A DNA stretch of 64,000 nucleotides, from positions 3,941,001 through 4,005,000 of the forward strand of contig NZ_CP139421.1 of assembly GCF_034119865.1 (NCBI RefSeq), in the 5' to 3' direction. Below are positions 54,994-64,000 of the stretch, piece by piece (the stretch's first letter is position 1; the number at the start of each line of letters is the position of its first letter). The notes under the pieces were generated by a model. It ran no database searches, had not been told where the DNA came from, and worked only from the letters and a program-made list of their open reading frames with translations. A program made the translations under genes and the position numbers. This stretch comes from Algoriphagus sp. NG3. Its GTDB lineage: Bacteria; Bacteroidota; Bacteroidia; Cytophagales; Cyclobacteriaceae.

Positions 54994-55093
54994 ATTGATT
55001 TTCCGCAAAAGTAAGGATTCATATACCCTCAGGTTTTACTATAAAGTTATATCTGTGTGAACATAAAAAAAGCCCCTTTCGGAGCTTTCTGTA

Positions 55094-56143
55094 TCAGAGG
55101 ATCAACATCGCATCTCCGTAGGAGAAGAAGCGATACTTTTCTTTGATGGCCTCTTTGTAAGCTTTCATCACCAAATCATACCCTCCAAAAGCTGCCGCTG
55201 TCATCAGCAATGTTGACTCAGGAAGATGGAAGTTGGTAATCAGCGCATTGGCTATTTTGAATTCGTAAGGCGGAATGATAAACTTATCTGTCCAGCCAGC
55301 ACTTGCTTTCAGGCGGCCGTTTGCCGTGACCGAAGACTCTATGGTTTTCAAAGAGGTAGTCCCCACGGCTACCACTTTCTTTTTAGCATCCAAGGATCTA
55401 TTTACCAATTTTACAGTATTATCAGGAATCTCATAGTTTTCAGAATCCATTTTGTGTTTGGTAAGATCCTCTACGTCCACCTGGCGGAAAGTACCTAGAC
55501 CCACATGGAGGGTAATGGAAGTCACATCCACGCCTTCAAGCTCCAGTCTTTTCAGCAAGTGGGGAGTAAAGTGCAATCCCGCAGTAGGCGCGGCCACCGC
55601 TCCTACATTTTTGGCAAATACAGTCTGGTACCTCTCCTTGTCCTCTGCCTCCACTTTTCTCTCTATAAATTCTTTCAAAAGCGGAGTCTCTCCTAGAGTA
55701 TCAATGGTCTTGTGAAATTCTTCCTCTGTTCCGTCAAACAAGAACCGGATAGTCCGCCCTCTGGACGTAGTATTGTCAATCACCTCTGCCACTAGATCCG
55801 AGTCTCCAAAATACAGCTTGTTGCCTACTCTGATTTTCCTTGCTGGATCTACCAAAACATCCCAAAGCTTTAATTCCGCATTTAACTCCCTTAAAAGAAA
55901 AACTTCAATCTCAGCTCCTGTTTTTTCCTTGTTTCCATAGAGCCTGGCCGGGAAAACCTTTGTATCATTGGTCACAAAGACATCACCATCACCGAAGTAC
56001 TCGGTAATATCTTTAAAAACTTTATGTTCAATTTCACCTGTATCCCTGTGGACAACCATCAATCTGGATTCATCCCGATTTGCTGCAGGATAAAGGGATA
56101 TAAGTTTTTTTGGAACGTCAAATTTGAAATCCGATAATTTCAT
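55094..56143 (-). CDS. queA: S-adenosylmethionine:tRNA ribosyltransferase-isomerase
   Basis: 349 residues. It transfers ribosyl from SAM to 7-aminomethyl-7-deazaguanine in tRNA (queuosine pathway). Conserved blocks [33 protein letters not shown] (here [15 protein letters not shown]), [10 protein letters not shown] and [11 protein letters not shown] are all present. The start ATG is the end of a start-codon-linked repeat (56141-56235). Confidence 0.95.
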   Translation of the reverse strand: MKLSDFKFDVPKKLISLYPAANRDESRLMVVHRDTGEIEHKVFKDITEYFGDGDVFVTNDTKVFPARLYGNKEKTGAEIEVFLLRELNAELKLWDVLVDPARKIRVGNKLYFGDSDLVAEVIDNTTSRGRTIRFLFDGTEEEFHKTIDTLGETPLLKEFIERKVEAEDKERYQTVFAKNVGAVAAPTAGLHFTPHLLKRLELEGVDVTSITLHVGLGTFRQVDVEDLTKHKMDSENYEIPDNTVKLVNRSLDAKKKVVAVGTTSLKTIESSVTANGRLKASAGWTDKFIIPPYEFKIANALITNFHLPESTLLMTAAAFGGYDLVMKAYKEAIKEKYRFFSYGDAMLIL

Positions 56144-56235
56144 ATGTTTATTATTTGTCTTTTAAAGGCCATATGGAATCTCGCATGGCTGATGATCATA
56201 CCAATATATGTCGTTTCCGACACGCTCGATTTCAT
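56141..56235 (-). repeat. Start-codon-linked repeat before queA
   Basis: Read on the minus strand it begins ATGAAATCGAGCGTGTCGGA (from 56235). It has GCGAGATTCCATATGGCCTT and ends CAAATAATAAACATATGAAA at the queA start. It is the cleanest unit, lacking inserted hairpins, at 95 bases. Confidence 0.7.
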
Positions 56236-56351
56236 AGATATATTTTAGATGTCTTGAGTGATTTAGAATAACTCTAAAAAATGCAAAGATACTAACAAAA
56301 TCAGGCAATTTCAGCTAACTTAACGAATTGTTTTAAACCAACTACAAAAAT

Positions 56352-57599
56352 ATGCTCTTTTTCAAACTCTCATGGGAAAGTTTTCGCTTTGCGATCTCAG
56401 CATTAAAAACTAATCTGACACGCACCATTTTATCTCTTTTGGGAGTTACAGTGGGTATTTTTGCCATCATTGCTGTTTTCACTTTGGTGGATTCTTTGGA
56501 AAAAAACATCAAATCCTCATTCTCATTTTTGGGGACAAATGTGATGCGGGTTGATCGGTTTCCTTTTGCAAGTGGCCCGCAGGATTATCCTTGGTGGAAA
56601 TACTTTCGCAGGCCTCCGGGAACTGTCGCGGAATATGAGTTTCTACAGCAAAGACTCACTGCGGCGGAAGCCGTAACCATCTCGGCATCATCCAACACTA
56701 CGGTAAAAGCAGGAAGCAATGCCTACCAAGGAATGTCGCTCACAGGCGCTGTTTATTCTTATCAGGACGTATATGAAATTGATCTTGAAGAAGGCCGGTA
56801 TTTTACCCAATCAGAAATCAAGGCATCAAGGAATTTTGCCATTATAGGAAGAAAAATAGCAAACACGCTTTACCCCCAACAGGAAGTGCTCGGAAAGCAG
56901 ATCAAAATAAAAGGCATGAAATTCACTGTGATCGGGGTATTTAAAGAAGAGGGAGAAGGCTTGTTTGACGCGCCCTCTAAAGACGAAGCATGCCTGATCC
57001 CTTATGGTGCCTTCAATAAAATGTACTATACCGGGAGAAACGGACTAGAACCGACCATCGCGGTAAAAGGACTGGAAGAAGACATAGGACTGGTGGCTCT
57101 GGAAAATGAAATGACCGGACTGCTTCGTGCCAAAAGAGGTTTGAGACCAAGAGATGAGGATAATTTCGCTCTGAACAAAACTGAATTCATACAAAATGCC
57201 ATCGGCTCCATATTCGACGTCATCTCTGTAGCAGGATGGGTTATCGGAGGTTTTTCGATCCTGGTAGGCGGATTTGGCATAGCCAATATTATGTTTGTCT
57301 CAGTAAGGGAAAGGACTAATATTATTGGCATTCAGAAATCACTAGGTGCCAAAAACTATTTTATCCTATTCCAATTTCTGTTCGAATCCATTTGCCTGAG
57401 CCTGATAGGAGGAATAGCAGGAATAGTAATAGTGTACTGCCTCACCTTCATACAGCTGGGAAGCTTGGAAATAGTGCTTTCTTTGGCCAATATCATTCTA
57501 GGCTTGGGCATATCCACTGCCATCGGAGTAGTATCGGGGATAGTACCGGCCACACTTGCGGCCAGAATGGATCCCGTAGAAGCTATCAGAACAACTTAA
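56352..57599 (+). CDS. MacB/FtsX-family ABC transporter permease
   Basis: 415 residues. One N-terminal helix (TILSLLGVTVGIFAIIAVFT), a large MacB periplasmic core domain (about 45-260) and three C-terminal helices with VGGFGIANIMFVSVRERTN, the family hallmark, and a PATLAARMDPVEAIR end. It has no ATPase gene next to it, so the partner must lie elsewhere. Substrate unknown. Confidence 0.92.
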   Translation: MLFFKLSWESFRFAISALKTNLTRTILSLLGVTVGIFAIIAVFTLVDSLEKNIKSSFSFLGTNVMRVDRFPFASGPQDYPWWKYFRRPPGTVAEYEFLQQRLTAAEAVTISASSNTTVKAGSNAYQGMSLTGAVYSYQDVYEIDLEEGRYFTQSEIKASRNFAIIGRKIANTLYPQQEVLGKQIKIKGMKFTVIGVFKEEGEGLFDAPSKDEACLIPYGAFNKMYYTGRNGLEPTIAVKGLEEDIGLVALENEMTGLLRAKRGLRPRDEDNFALNKTEFIQNAIGSIFDVISVAGWVIGGFSILVGGFGIANIMFVSVRERTNIIGIQKSLGAKNYFILFQFLFESICLSLIGGIAGIVIVYCLTFIQLGSLEIVLSLANIILGLGISTAIGVVSGIVPATLAARMDPVEAIRTT

Positions 57600-57739
57600 C
57601 TTAAGGCCACCAATGACTCCCAACGCCTAACCTGTTGTCGCGATAAAAAGAATATTTAAAAAATGACGTGTTCAGCCACCCCAGAAAACCCAATACGCAA
57701 AAAGCAGGCTGAAAAGACAAAATAGTAGGATAAAAACAA

Positions 57740-57768
57740 AGAGGGTGATCATGTGCTGATCGCCCTCT
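57740..57768. terminator. Hairpin terminator of recA and the permease gene
   Basis: AGAGGGTGATCA / TGATCGCCCTCT with one wobble pair and a 5-base loop, between two convergent genes. Confidence 0.75.
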
Positions 57769-57801
57769 TAGTATATTGAAAAACAGCTAAACCGAAAGGA
57801 T

Positions 57802-58842
57802 TTACTCCCCTTCTTGTTCTACTGCTTCGCTGGTCGCTTTCGATGAGGACAATCCCGAGGCAGTTTTGATTTTCAGCTCAAGTTCTTCCATCAGTTCAGG
57901 ATTATCCAATAGAAGTGTTTTTACAGCTTCACGGCCTTGTCCGAGCTTTTCTCCATTATAAGAGAACCATGAACCTGCCTTCTTGACTATATCCAACTCT
58001 ACCCCCAGATCAATGATCTCGCCTACTTTGGAGATTCCTTGCCCGTACATGATGTCAAATTCAACAACTTTAAACGGAGGTGCCACTTTGTTTTTGACTA
58101 CTTTCACTTTGGTACGGTTGCCAAGAATATTGTCAGCACTTTCTTTAATCTGCCCGATTCTTCGGATATCCAATCGCACGGAAGCATAGAACTTCAAAGC
58201 ATTCCCGCCAGTGGTTGTTTCCGGATTACCAAACATCACCCCGATCTTTTCGCGGAGCTGGTTGATGAATATGCAGGAACATCCTGTTTTGTTGATTGCT
58301 CCGGTAAGTTTACGCAAAGCCTGTGACATCAACCGGGCCTGAAGTCCCATTTTACTATCTCCCATTTCGCCTTCCAGCTCGCCTTTTGGCACCAAGGCAG
58401 CAACCGAATCAATCACGATAATATCAATCGCACCGGAGCGGATCAAGTGCTCTGCTATCTCTAGCGCCTGTTCTCCATTATCTGGCTGGGAGATCAGAAG
58501 ATTTTCAGTATCAATCCCCAGCTTCTCCGCATAGCTCTTATCAAAAGCATGCTCTGCATCAATAAAAGCCGCCAATCCTCCGGCTTTCTGTGCTTCAGCT
58601 ATACAATGTAGCGTCAACGTAGTCTTACCTGAAGACTCCGGCCCATATATTTCGATTACTCTACCGCGGGGAATTCCTCCTACCCCCAAAGCAATATCCA
58701 ATCCCAATGAACCGGTAGAAATCGCCGGGACATCCACTACCTTGTTGTCACTCAACTTCATGACAGTACCTTTGCCATAAGCTTTGTCCAACTTATCGAT
58801 GGTCAGTTGTAGGGCTTTTAATTTTTCAGCGTTATTACTCAT
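57802..58842 (-). CDS. recA: Recombinase A
   Basis: 346 residues. Walker A GPESSGKT (67-74), the MAW region [20 protein letters not shown], Walker [12 protein letters not shown] and the L2 loop [20 protein letters not shown] are all visible. Mediates homologous strand exchange and the SOS response. No obvious LexA box was identified in the 178-base divergent region to the DUF3108 gene. Confidence 0.98.
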   Translation of the reverse strand: MSNNAEKLKALQLTIDKLDKAYGKGTVMKLSDNKVVDVPAISTGSLGLDIALGVGGIPRGRVIEIYGPESSGKTTLTLHCIAEAQKAGGLAAFIDAEHAFDKSYAEKLGIDTENLLISQPDNGEQALEIAEHLIRSGAIDIIVIDSVAALVPKGELEGEMGDSKMGLQARLMSQALRKLTGAINKTGCSCIFINQLREKIGVMFGNPETTTGGNALKFYASVRLDIRRIGQIKESADNILGNRTKVKVVKNKVAPPFKVVEFDIMYGQGISKVGEIIDLGVELDIVKKAGSWFSYNGEKLGQGREAVKTLLLDNPELMEELELKIKTASGLSSSKATSEAVEQEGE

Positions 58843-59020
58843 GCTTGTATTTGTTAGTATCTATAGTTATATGAAAGTAAATAAACGGTGGACTATTCGC
58901 AAGATGTCCAGTACTATTGTTTTGGAATGGCAAATTCGTAATTTTAATCGCCTTTCGGCACGTTTTTTCGTAATACCTACGAAATGCCACTCTTTTCGTC
59001 AGGTATTGTCAGTTTAATTT

Positions 59021-59815
59021 ATGAAAAGAATCCTAGGATCACTTCCTCTCCTGCTTTTTCTCACCTTCGCCGGACTCTCTGCAGAAGGTCAGGACGCCAC
59101 TCCAATTCCATATATATTTGGAGAGGAGCTGTCTTTCGAGGTGTCTTACGGATGGCTGAATCTAGCTGACGCAAAGATGCAGATTTCCAAAAAACCCCAT
59201 GAGCAAAACAACAAGCCTCATTATAAAATAGATGTGTACGGTAAAACAAAGGGCGCGGCAACTATTTTCGGCAAAGTAAATGATAACTGGGGAACCTATA
59301 TAGATGTAGATTCCAACCTCCCCTCCATGTCCTATAGGCATATCGAAGAAGGCAAGTACAGAAAACATGAGTATGTACACTTTGACCAGGAAAACAAAAA
59401 CGCCACAATGGAGCTATTCGACAGGGAAAACAAAAACCTAAAAGAGACCAAAAATTTTGATCTACCGGGACAGGTGCAGGACTTGGTCAGTGGGTTTTAC
59501 TACCTGAGAACTCAAGATCTGAGTGAAATGAAAGCGGGAGACACCGTAATTATCCGCGGATTCTTCGATAAAGAAATATATAACATAAAGTTAATCTACG
59601 AAGGCACAGAAACCCTGAACACAAATCTTGGCAAGAAAGAAACTTACATTTTTTCACCACAGCTACCAAAGAATAAACTGTTCAGGGGTGAATACCCCGT
59701 GAAGGTCTGGGTCACCAAGGACCAGAACAAAATACCCGTGAAGATCAAGGCAAATCTCTTTATAGGCTCCCTAAACCTAGACATTGTCTCTGCCAAAGGA
59801 TTAAAACACAATTAA
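59021..59815 (+). CDS. DUF3108 family secreted protein
   Basis: 264 residues with a signal peptide (MKRILGSLPLLLFLTFAGLS). Beta-rich DUF3108 pattern: GEELSFEVSYGWLNLADAKM, GKVNDNWGTYID, LVSGFYYLRTQDLSEMKAGD and KVWVTKDQNKIPVKIKANLF. Presumably periplasmic or outer-membrane associated; function unknown. Confidence 0.9.
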   Translation: MKRILGSLPLLLFLTFAGLSAEGQDATPIPYIFGEELSFEVSYGWLNLADAKMQISKKPHEQNNKPHYKIDVYGKTKGAATIFGKVNDNWGTYIDVDSNLPSMSYRHIEEGKYRKHEYVHFDQENKNATMELFDRENKNLKETKNFDLPGQVQDLVSGFYYLRTQDLSEMKAGDTVIIRGFFDKEIYNIKLIYEGTETLNTNLGKKETYIFSPQLPKNKLFRGEYPVKVWVTKDQNKIPVKIKANLFIGSLNLDIVSAKGLKHN

Positions 59816-59909
59816 GTAAAGTTACCGTAACATACAGGTAACATTTTCTCGGCATTCCAAATCATAACTGTCATTTTTATAGGACAGCAGGGGTGCAGAC
59901 AAATTTTTA

Positions 59910-59943
59910 TTTGGCTTCTATCCTTTAATATTTCTTAATTTTG
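59910..59943 (+). promoter_or_regulatory. Promoter of the two-component operon
   Basis: TTTG (59910-59913), 22-base spacer, TAATTTTG (59936-59943), 23 bases before the response regulator ATG. Confidence 0.55.
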
Positions 59944-59966
59944 AGCAAAACATTAAGACATCACTG

Positions 59967-60659
59967 ATGAGCGACAAGCAAAAAATCAAAGTTCTGGTAG
60001 TTGACGATGAACCTGATATTGTTGAAATCCTGAAATACAACCTTCAAAAAGAGGGCTATGAAGTGGCCACTGCAGAGGACGGAGTTAAAGCAGTAAAGAT
60101 CGCTTCGAAATTTTTACCAGATGTAATCCTGCTGGATATCATGATGCCCAATCAGGACGGGGTAGAAACTTGTCTTCAAGTAAGACAGATTCCCGAACTC
60201 AAAAACACCTTTATCATCTTTCTGACTGCACGGATGGAAGAATATTCCGAAGTGGCGGCATTTGATGTAGGAGCTGATGATTACATCACCAAGCCGATCA
60301 AGCCACGGGCGCTGATGAGTAGGATTTCGGCTTTGTTCAGACGGGAATCCAAAAAGGAACAGGAGCAGATTCAGATCAAAATCAGGGACCTGATTATAGA
60401 CCGGGGAAGCTATACCATAGATAAATCAGGCAAGACGATCACTCTGCCGAAGAAGGAATTTGAATTGTTGTATTTTCTGGCCAAAAACCCTAATATCGTT
60501 TTTAGTAGGGATGAGTTGCTCCAGAATATCTGGGGGGCTGACGTATTTGTATTGGCGAGGACAGTGGATGTGCATATCAGAAAAGTACGGGAGAAAATCG
60601 GAGAAGAATACATCACTACTGTAAAGGGTGTAGGCTACAAATTCGAATTAGGGCAATAA
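59967..60659 (+). CDS. OmpR/PhoB-family response regulator
   Basis: 230 residues. Receiver domain with DDEPD (13-17), Asp57 (LLDIMMP) and TARMEEYSEVAAFDVGADDY, KPIKP. A winged-helix domain follows (LPKKEFELLYFLAKNPNIVF, RTVDVHIRKVREKIG, TVKGVGYKFE). The stop codon directly abuts the kinase ATG. Similar to PhoB, although the signal is not determined. Confidence 0.95.
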   Translation: MSDKQKIKVLVVDDEPDIVEILKYNLQKEGYEVATAEDGVKAVKIASKFLPDVILLDIMMPNQDGVETCLQVRQIPELKNTFIIFLTARMEEYSEVAAFDVGADDYITKPIKPRALMSRISALFRRESKKEQEQIQIKIRDLIIDRGSYTIDKSGKTITLPKKEFELLYFLAKNPNIVFSRDELLQNIWGADVFVLARTVDVHIRKVREKIGEEYITTVKGVGYKFELGQ

Positions 60660-61736
60660 ATGTTTACCACTTCCAGGGGGATTTCTTTAATACTTTCCAT
60701 AGCTATCTCAGCTCTGGTGATGGCATTCTTGTCTCTTATGGAAGGGGCTAGTCCAATATTACTTTTCGTGGCATGGGGAGTTTCGTTCTCATCATCCTAC
60801 CTGCTTATTTCTTTCATGCTGGAATTTCTGATCTTCAAAGAAATAGGAGACATCTATTCCCTGCTGGAAAAAATCCAGCGAAAGGATCTCTCAGAGATCA
60901 GTGACAAAAGCCGAAAAGGCTCTATCTCCCCCCTGAGAAAAATCAACAAAGTGATCAACTCCTACGCCATAGCCCGGCAAAAGGAGATAGATACCTTACA
61001 GAAAAACGCGGAATTCAGAAGGGAGTTTATAGCCGATATATCCCATGAATTAAAGACGCCGATCTTCGCAACCCAAGGGTACATCCATACCTTACTAGAT
61101 GGAGCCATAGATGACAAGCAGGTCAGGATGCGATTCCTGAAGCGGGCTGCAAAAAGCCTGGATTCACTGGATATCCTGGTTCAGGATCTACTTACGCTAA
61201 ACCAGATGGAAAGCGGGGTGATTAAATTCAACTTTGAGGATTTTGACCTCAAAGAACTTCTGGAAGAAGTAATGGAGGAGCTGGAACACAAAGCCTCCAA
61301 ACGTGACATGCACATAGAGTTCGAGCCAGAGTCCGGAAAAACCTACATGACCAATGGTGACCGCCAAAAAATCTACCGGGTTTGCCAGAATCTGATTTTC
61401 AACGCCATGAAGTACAATCATAATGGCGGAGAGGTGAAAGTTTCCATGACGACCCATAAAAACAGCATTCAGGTAGATGTAAAAGACGATGGGCAGGGGA
61501 TTCCGCCAGAGGATCTGAAGCGGATATTTGAGCGATTCTATAGAGTGGAGAAAAGCCGAAACAAAAAAGAAGGCGGTACCGGATTGGGACTGGCGATCGT
61601 AAAACATATCCTGGAAGGCCACAAAAGCAAAATTTCCGTGAGTTCTACTGTGGGCAAAGGATCTATTTTTAGTTTTTCACTTCCTCTAGTAAAAAACGAT
61701 TCCCCTGACGTTAAATTAAAAGTGTTAACTCTCTAG
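60660..61736 (+). CDS. PhoR-like sensor histidine kinase
   Basis: 358 residues. Two membrane helices (about 7-28 and 33-58) with almost no extracellular loop, then a linker, HisKA domain with His129 (DISHELKTP) and HATPase_c (NLIFNAMKYN, DDGQGIPPEDLKRIFERFYR, GGTGLGLAIVKHIL). It starts at the base following the response regulator stop, so the two are translationally linked. Confidence 0.95.
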   Translation: MFTTSRGISLILSIAISALVMAFLSLMEGASPILLFVAWGVSFSSSYLLISFMLEFLIFKEIGDIYSLLEKIQRKDLSEISDKSRKGSISPLRKINKVINSYAIARQKEIDTLQKNAEFRREFIADISHELKTPIFATQGYIHTLLDGAIDDKQVRMRFLKRAAKSLDSLDILVQDLLTLNQMESGVIKFNFEDFDLKELLEEVMEELEHKASKRDMHIEFEPESGKTYMTNGDRQKIYRVCQNLIFNAMKYNHNGGEVKVSMTTHKNSIQVDVKDDGQGIPPEDLKRIFERFYRVEKSRNKKEGGTGLGLAIVKHILEGHKSKISVSSTVGKGSIFSFSLPLVKNDSPDVKLKVLTL

Positions 61737-61815
61737 GAATAAAAGCGAGAGAAGTTTTTTAGCCATCTTTTTTTTCCTACTTTTGCAGCCTCAATTGAAA
61801 GAGGCAGGAGAATCC

Positions 61816-62526
61816 ATGAAGAAAGTAGATTTTGAAAATCTTGTTCTGTTTGAAAACGAGGATTACCTGGTAATCAATAAACCGCCGTACCTGTCAAGCT
61901 TAGACGACAGGCACGAAGCGCAGAACATCCTAGACCTTGCCAAGGCACACACCCCCGATGCCCAACTGTGCCACAGACTGGACAAGGAAACTTCAGGATG
62001 TCTAGTGATTGCCAAGAATCCAGCGGCCTACAGGCATTTGGCTATGCAGTTTGAATGCAGAAAAGTAAACAAAGTCTATCATGCAGTGGTGGAAGGGATC
62101 AAGGAATTCAGCGATGAGCTGGTAGACCGAAATCTCTTGGCCAACAACAAAGGAATCGCCAAAGTAAGTAAGGATGGCAAGCCGGCGCAGACGGTTTTCA
62201 ACACGTTGAAAACTTACTATGCACATACACTGGTTGAGTGCAAGCCCATTACCGGAAGATTGCATCAGATCAGGGTTCATTTGGCTTACCTAAAGTCGCC
62301 CATTTGCGGGGACATCTTATATGGAGGAAACCATTTATACCTTTCTTCTATCAAGCGCCGCTTCAATTTAAAAAAAGAGACAGAAGAATTACCGATTATG
62401 CAGCGGGTTTCGCTTCATGCTTATTCTATTGGTTTTGAGGGTATAGACGGTGTAGAAATCGCCGTAAATGCGCCTTATCCAAAGGATTTCAAGGTTTTGG
62501 TTAACCAGCTGGAAAAAACCAGCTAG
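61816..62526 (+). CDS. RluA-family pseudouridine synthase
   Basis: 236 residues from ATG 61816 (MKKVDFENLVLFENEDYLVI); an open extension to 61783 overlaps the putative TACTTTTG promoter (61778-61785). The catalytic motif CHRLDKETSGCLVIAKN with the active Asp, KPAQTVFN, and GRLHQIRVHLAYLKSPICGD are diagnostic. No S4 domain, so the RNA target (rRNA or tRNA) is open. Confidence 0.92.
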   Translation: MKKVDFENLVLFENEDYLVINKPPYLSSLDDRHEAQNILDLAKAHTPDAQLCHRLDKETSGCLVIAKNPAAYRHLAMQFECRKVNKVYHAVVEGIKEFSDELVDRNLLANNKGIAKVSKDGKPAQTVFNTLKTYYAHTLVECKPITGRLHQIRVHLAYLKSPICGDILYGGNHLYLSSIKRRFNLKKETEELPIMQRVSLHAYSIGFEGIDGVEIAVNAPYPKDFKVLVNQLEKTS

Positions 62527-62619
62527 TAAATTCAGATCGAAAAAGAGCCAGAAACGACCGGTTTTGATTGGTAGTAAGACGCTAAGCCTGTGAAAATTAG
62601 GACTTAGTATTGGAAATAT

Positions 62620-62651
62620 TTTGCATCGAAAACAAAATACTCCTATCTTTG
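62620..62651 (+). promoter_or_regulatory. Promoter of the rplM operon
   Basis: TTTG (62620-62623), 20-base spacer, TATCTTTG (62644-62651), a full match to the Bacteroidota consensus, about 57 bases before the rplM start. Confidence 0.8.
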
Positions 62652-62707
62652 TGTCCCTTTTTGAGGGTGAAATAAATTTAACAAGCTAAATATTAAACAG
62701 TTACACA

Positions 62708-63151
62708 GTGGATACTTTGAGCTATAAGACCGTATCAGCCAATGCCGCGACTGCAGATAAGCAATGGGTGGTAGTGGATGCCCAAGCAGCAGTTTTGGGT
62801 AGATTGGCTAGTGAGGTAGCGAAAATCTTGAGAGGTAAGACGAAGCCAAGCTTCACTCCTCACGCTGATTGTGGTGACAACGTCATCGTGATCAACTCAG
62901 ACAAAATCAGACTAACTGGTGACAAGTGGGACTCCAAAGTTTATGTGAGACACACTGGCTATCCAGGCGGACAGCGTATTTCTACGCCAAGACTATTGAA
63001 AGAGAAATCTTCAACAATCTTGATCGAGAAAGCTGTACGAGGCATGTTGCCTAAAAACAGATTAGGAAGAAAATTATACGGCAACCTGTACGTGTATGAA
63101 GGATCTGAGCATCCACATGCGGCACAGCAGCCTAAAGCCATCACTCTTTAA
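62708..63151 (+). CDS. rplM: 50S ribosomal protein L13
   Basis: 147 residues with a GTG start; MDTLSYKTVSANAATADKQW and WVVVDAQAAVLGRLASEVAK are typical. GDNVIVINSDKIRLTGDKW and AVRGMLPKNRLGR confirm it. First gene of the rplM-rpsI-rpsB operon. Confidence 0.98.
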   Translation: MDTLSYKTVSANAATADKQWVVVDAQAAVLGRLASEVAKILRGKTKPSFTPHADCGDNVIVINSDKIRLTGDKWDSKVYVRHTGYPGGQRISTPRLLKEKSSTILIEKAVRGMLPKNRLGRKLYGNLYVYEGSEHPHAAQQPKAITL

Positions 63152-63160
63152 TCGTCTATT

Positions 63161-63547
63161 ATGGAAATGATCAACAAAATCGGTAGAAGAAAAACCTCTG
63201 TAGCCAGAATTTACATGGCTCCAGGAAAAGGCGAAATCTCCGTAAACAACAGATCTCTGGAAGTTTACTTCCCATTTGATCTTCACCAGATCGTAGTGAA
63301 GCAGCCACTTGCCCTAGTAGGCGTGGAAGGCAACTACGACATCCAGATCAATGTAGACGGAGGAGGAATCAAAGGTCAGGCAGAGGCAGCCCGTATGGCT
63401 ATCTCCCGAGCTTTGTGCGAATTCGACGCAGAACACAGACCTGCATTGAAAAAAGAAGGTTTCCTTACCCGTGACCCTAGAATGGTAGAACGTAAGAAGC
63501 CAGGACGTAGAAAAGCAAGAAGAAAATTCCAGTTCTCAAAACGTTAA
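63161..63547 (+). CDS. rpsI: 30S ribosomal protein S9
   Basis: 128 residues. IGRRKTSVARIYMAPGKGEI, GGGIKGQAEAARMAISRALC and the basic C-terminal tail ending KFQFSKR are family hallmarks; the tail contacts P-site tRNA. 9 bases behind rplM. Confidence 0.98.
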   Translation: MEMINKIGRRKTSVARIYMAPGKGEISVNNRSLEVYFPFDLHQIVVKQPLALVGVEGNYDIQINVDGGGIKGQAEAARMAISRALCEFDAEHRPALKKEGFLTRDPRMVERKKPGRRKARRKFQFSKR

Positions 63548-63580
63548 TCTGGATTTACTTCAGAATATACAAATTATATT

Positions 63581-64000
63581 ATGGCCAAATTAGAATATAA
63601 AGACTTACTAGATGCTGGTGTCCACTTCGGACACTTGACGAGAAAGTGGGATCCGAGAATGGCTCCATACATTTTCATGGAGAAAAATGGTATCCACATC
63701 ATCGATCTAAACAAAACGCTTGCTAGCCTCGACGAAGCATCTAATGCTATCAAGCAAATCGTACGCTCCGGCAAAAAAGTGATGTTCGTTGCTACCAAAA
63801 AGCAAGCGAAAGATCTTGTAGCAACTGAAGCGAAAAGACTTAACATGCCTTACGTAACCGAAAGATGGTTAGGTGGTATGTTGACCAACTTCGCTACTAT
63901 CCGTAAATCATTGAAGAAAATGTCCGGTTTGGACAAATTGATGAAAGAGGAAGCTTACAAGAACCTTGCGAAAAAGGAACGTTTGATGGTTTCCCGTCAG
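63581..64000 (+). CDS. rpsB: 30S ribosomal protein S2 (N-terminal part)
   Basis: The first 140 codons: MAKLEYKDLLDAGVHFGHLT, RKWDPRMAPYIFMEKNGIHI, and RWLGGMLTNFATIRKS. The gene continues beyond the window. Third gene of the operon, 33 bases behind rpsI. Confidence 0.97.
   Translation, partial: MAKLEYKDLLDAGVHFGHLTRKWDPRMAPYIFMEKNGIHIIDLNKTLASLDEASNAIKQIVRSGKKVMFVATKKQAKDLVATEAKRLNMPYVTERWLGGMLTNFATIRKSLKKMSGLDKLMKEEAYKNLAKKERLMVSRQ

Overview
The window comes from a chromosome of the phylum Bacteroidota, most likely order Cytophagales, close to Cyclobacteriaceae/Algoriphagus (inferred from gene content, not from a search). Signs of this are a SusC-type TonB-dependent transporter, 6-bladed beta-propeller lipoproteins, DUF4861, DUF1684, DUF2795, DUF349 and DUF6266 proteins, promoters of the TTTG-N19/20-TAnnTTTG type, and a near absence of Shine-Dalgarno sites. 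No tRNA, rRNA or CRISPR array was seen.

Region by region. 1-8.2 kb is the edge of a uronate/pectin utilisation locus: a truncated SusC, a decayed DUF4861 lipoprotein, kduI, kduD, a LacI regulator, uxaB and a GH43 lipoprotein, with LacI-type palindromes at the divergent kduI promoter. 8.2-20.4 kb is mostly housekeeping: an MtfA-like peptidase, rny, zapA, pheT, a beta-propeller lipoprotein with a Cys-rich secreted peptide, radC, rpsT, a zinc phospholipase/nuclease-like protein and an aminotransferase. Between the last two lies an S23 four-helix-bundle gene flanked by inverted repeats.

20.7-41 kb is an accessory island. It starts with a broken ParE-type toxin-antitoxin (TA) pair. A metallophosphoesterase gene follows, and downstream of it are four further copies of that gene's 3' end, alternating with TA or small-gene cassettes: mntA/hepT (toxin frameshifted), yefM/yoeB, higBA, a four-gene toxin/HTH/SecB-like/HTH module resembling toxin-antitoxin-chaperone systems, and a small lipoprotein. 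Next come the remains of an IS21-family element hit twice by an identical ISL3-family insertion sequence. After that are an HNH-like protein, a large protein with a C-terminal HEPN-like motif, an XRE regulator, and an uncharacterised operon of a small protein, two paralogues and a HEPN-like protein.

41-64 kb returns to a more ordinary chromosome: DUF6266, a MutS-like ATPase, two beta-propeller lipoproteins, ettA, DUF349, DUF2795, a LytTR two-component system with a LiaF-like protein, ispD, queA, a FtsX/MacB permease, recA, DUF3108, a PhoB/PhoR-like two-component system, an RluA-family pseudouridine synthase, and the rplM-rpsI-rpsB operon running off the end. Several families of small dispersed repeats lie in the intergenic spaces. 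One family ends exactly at start codons, one sits at stop codons, and one lies inside a coding sequence.
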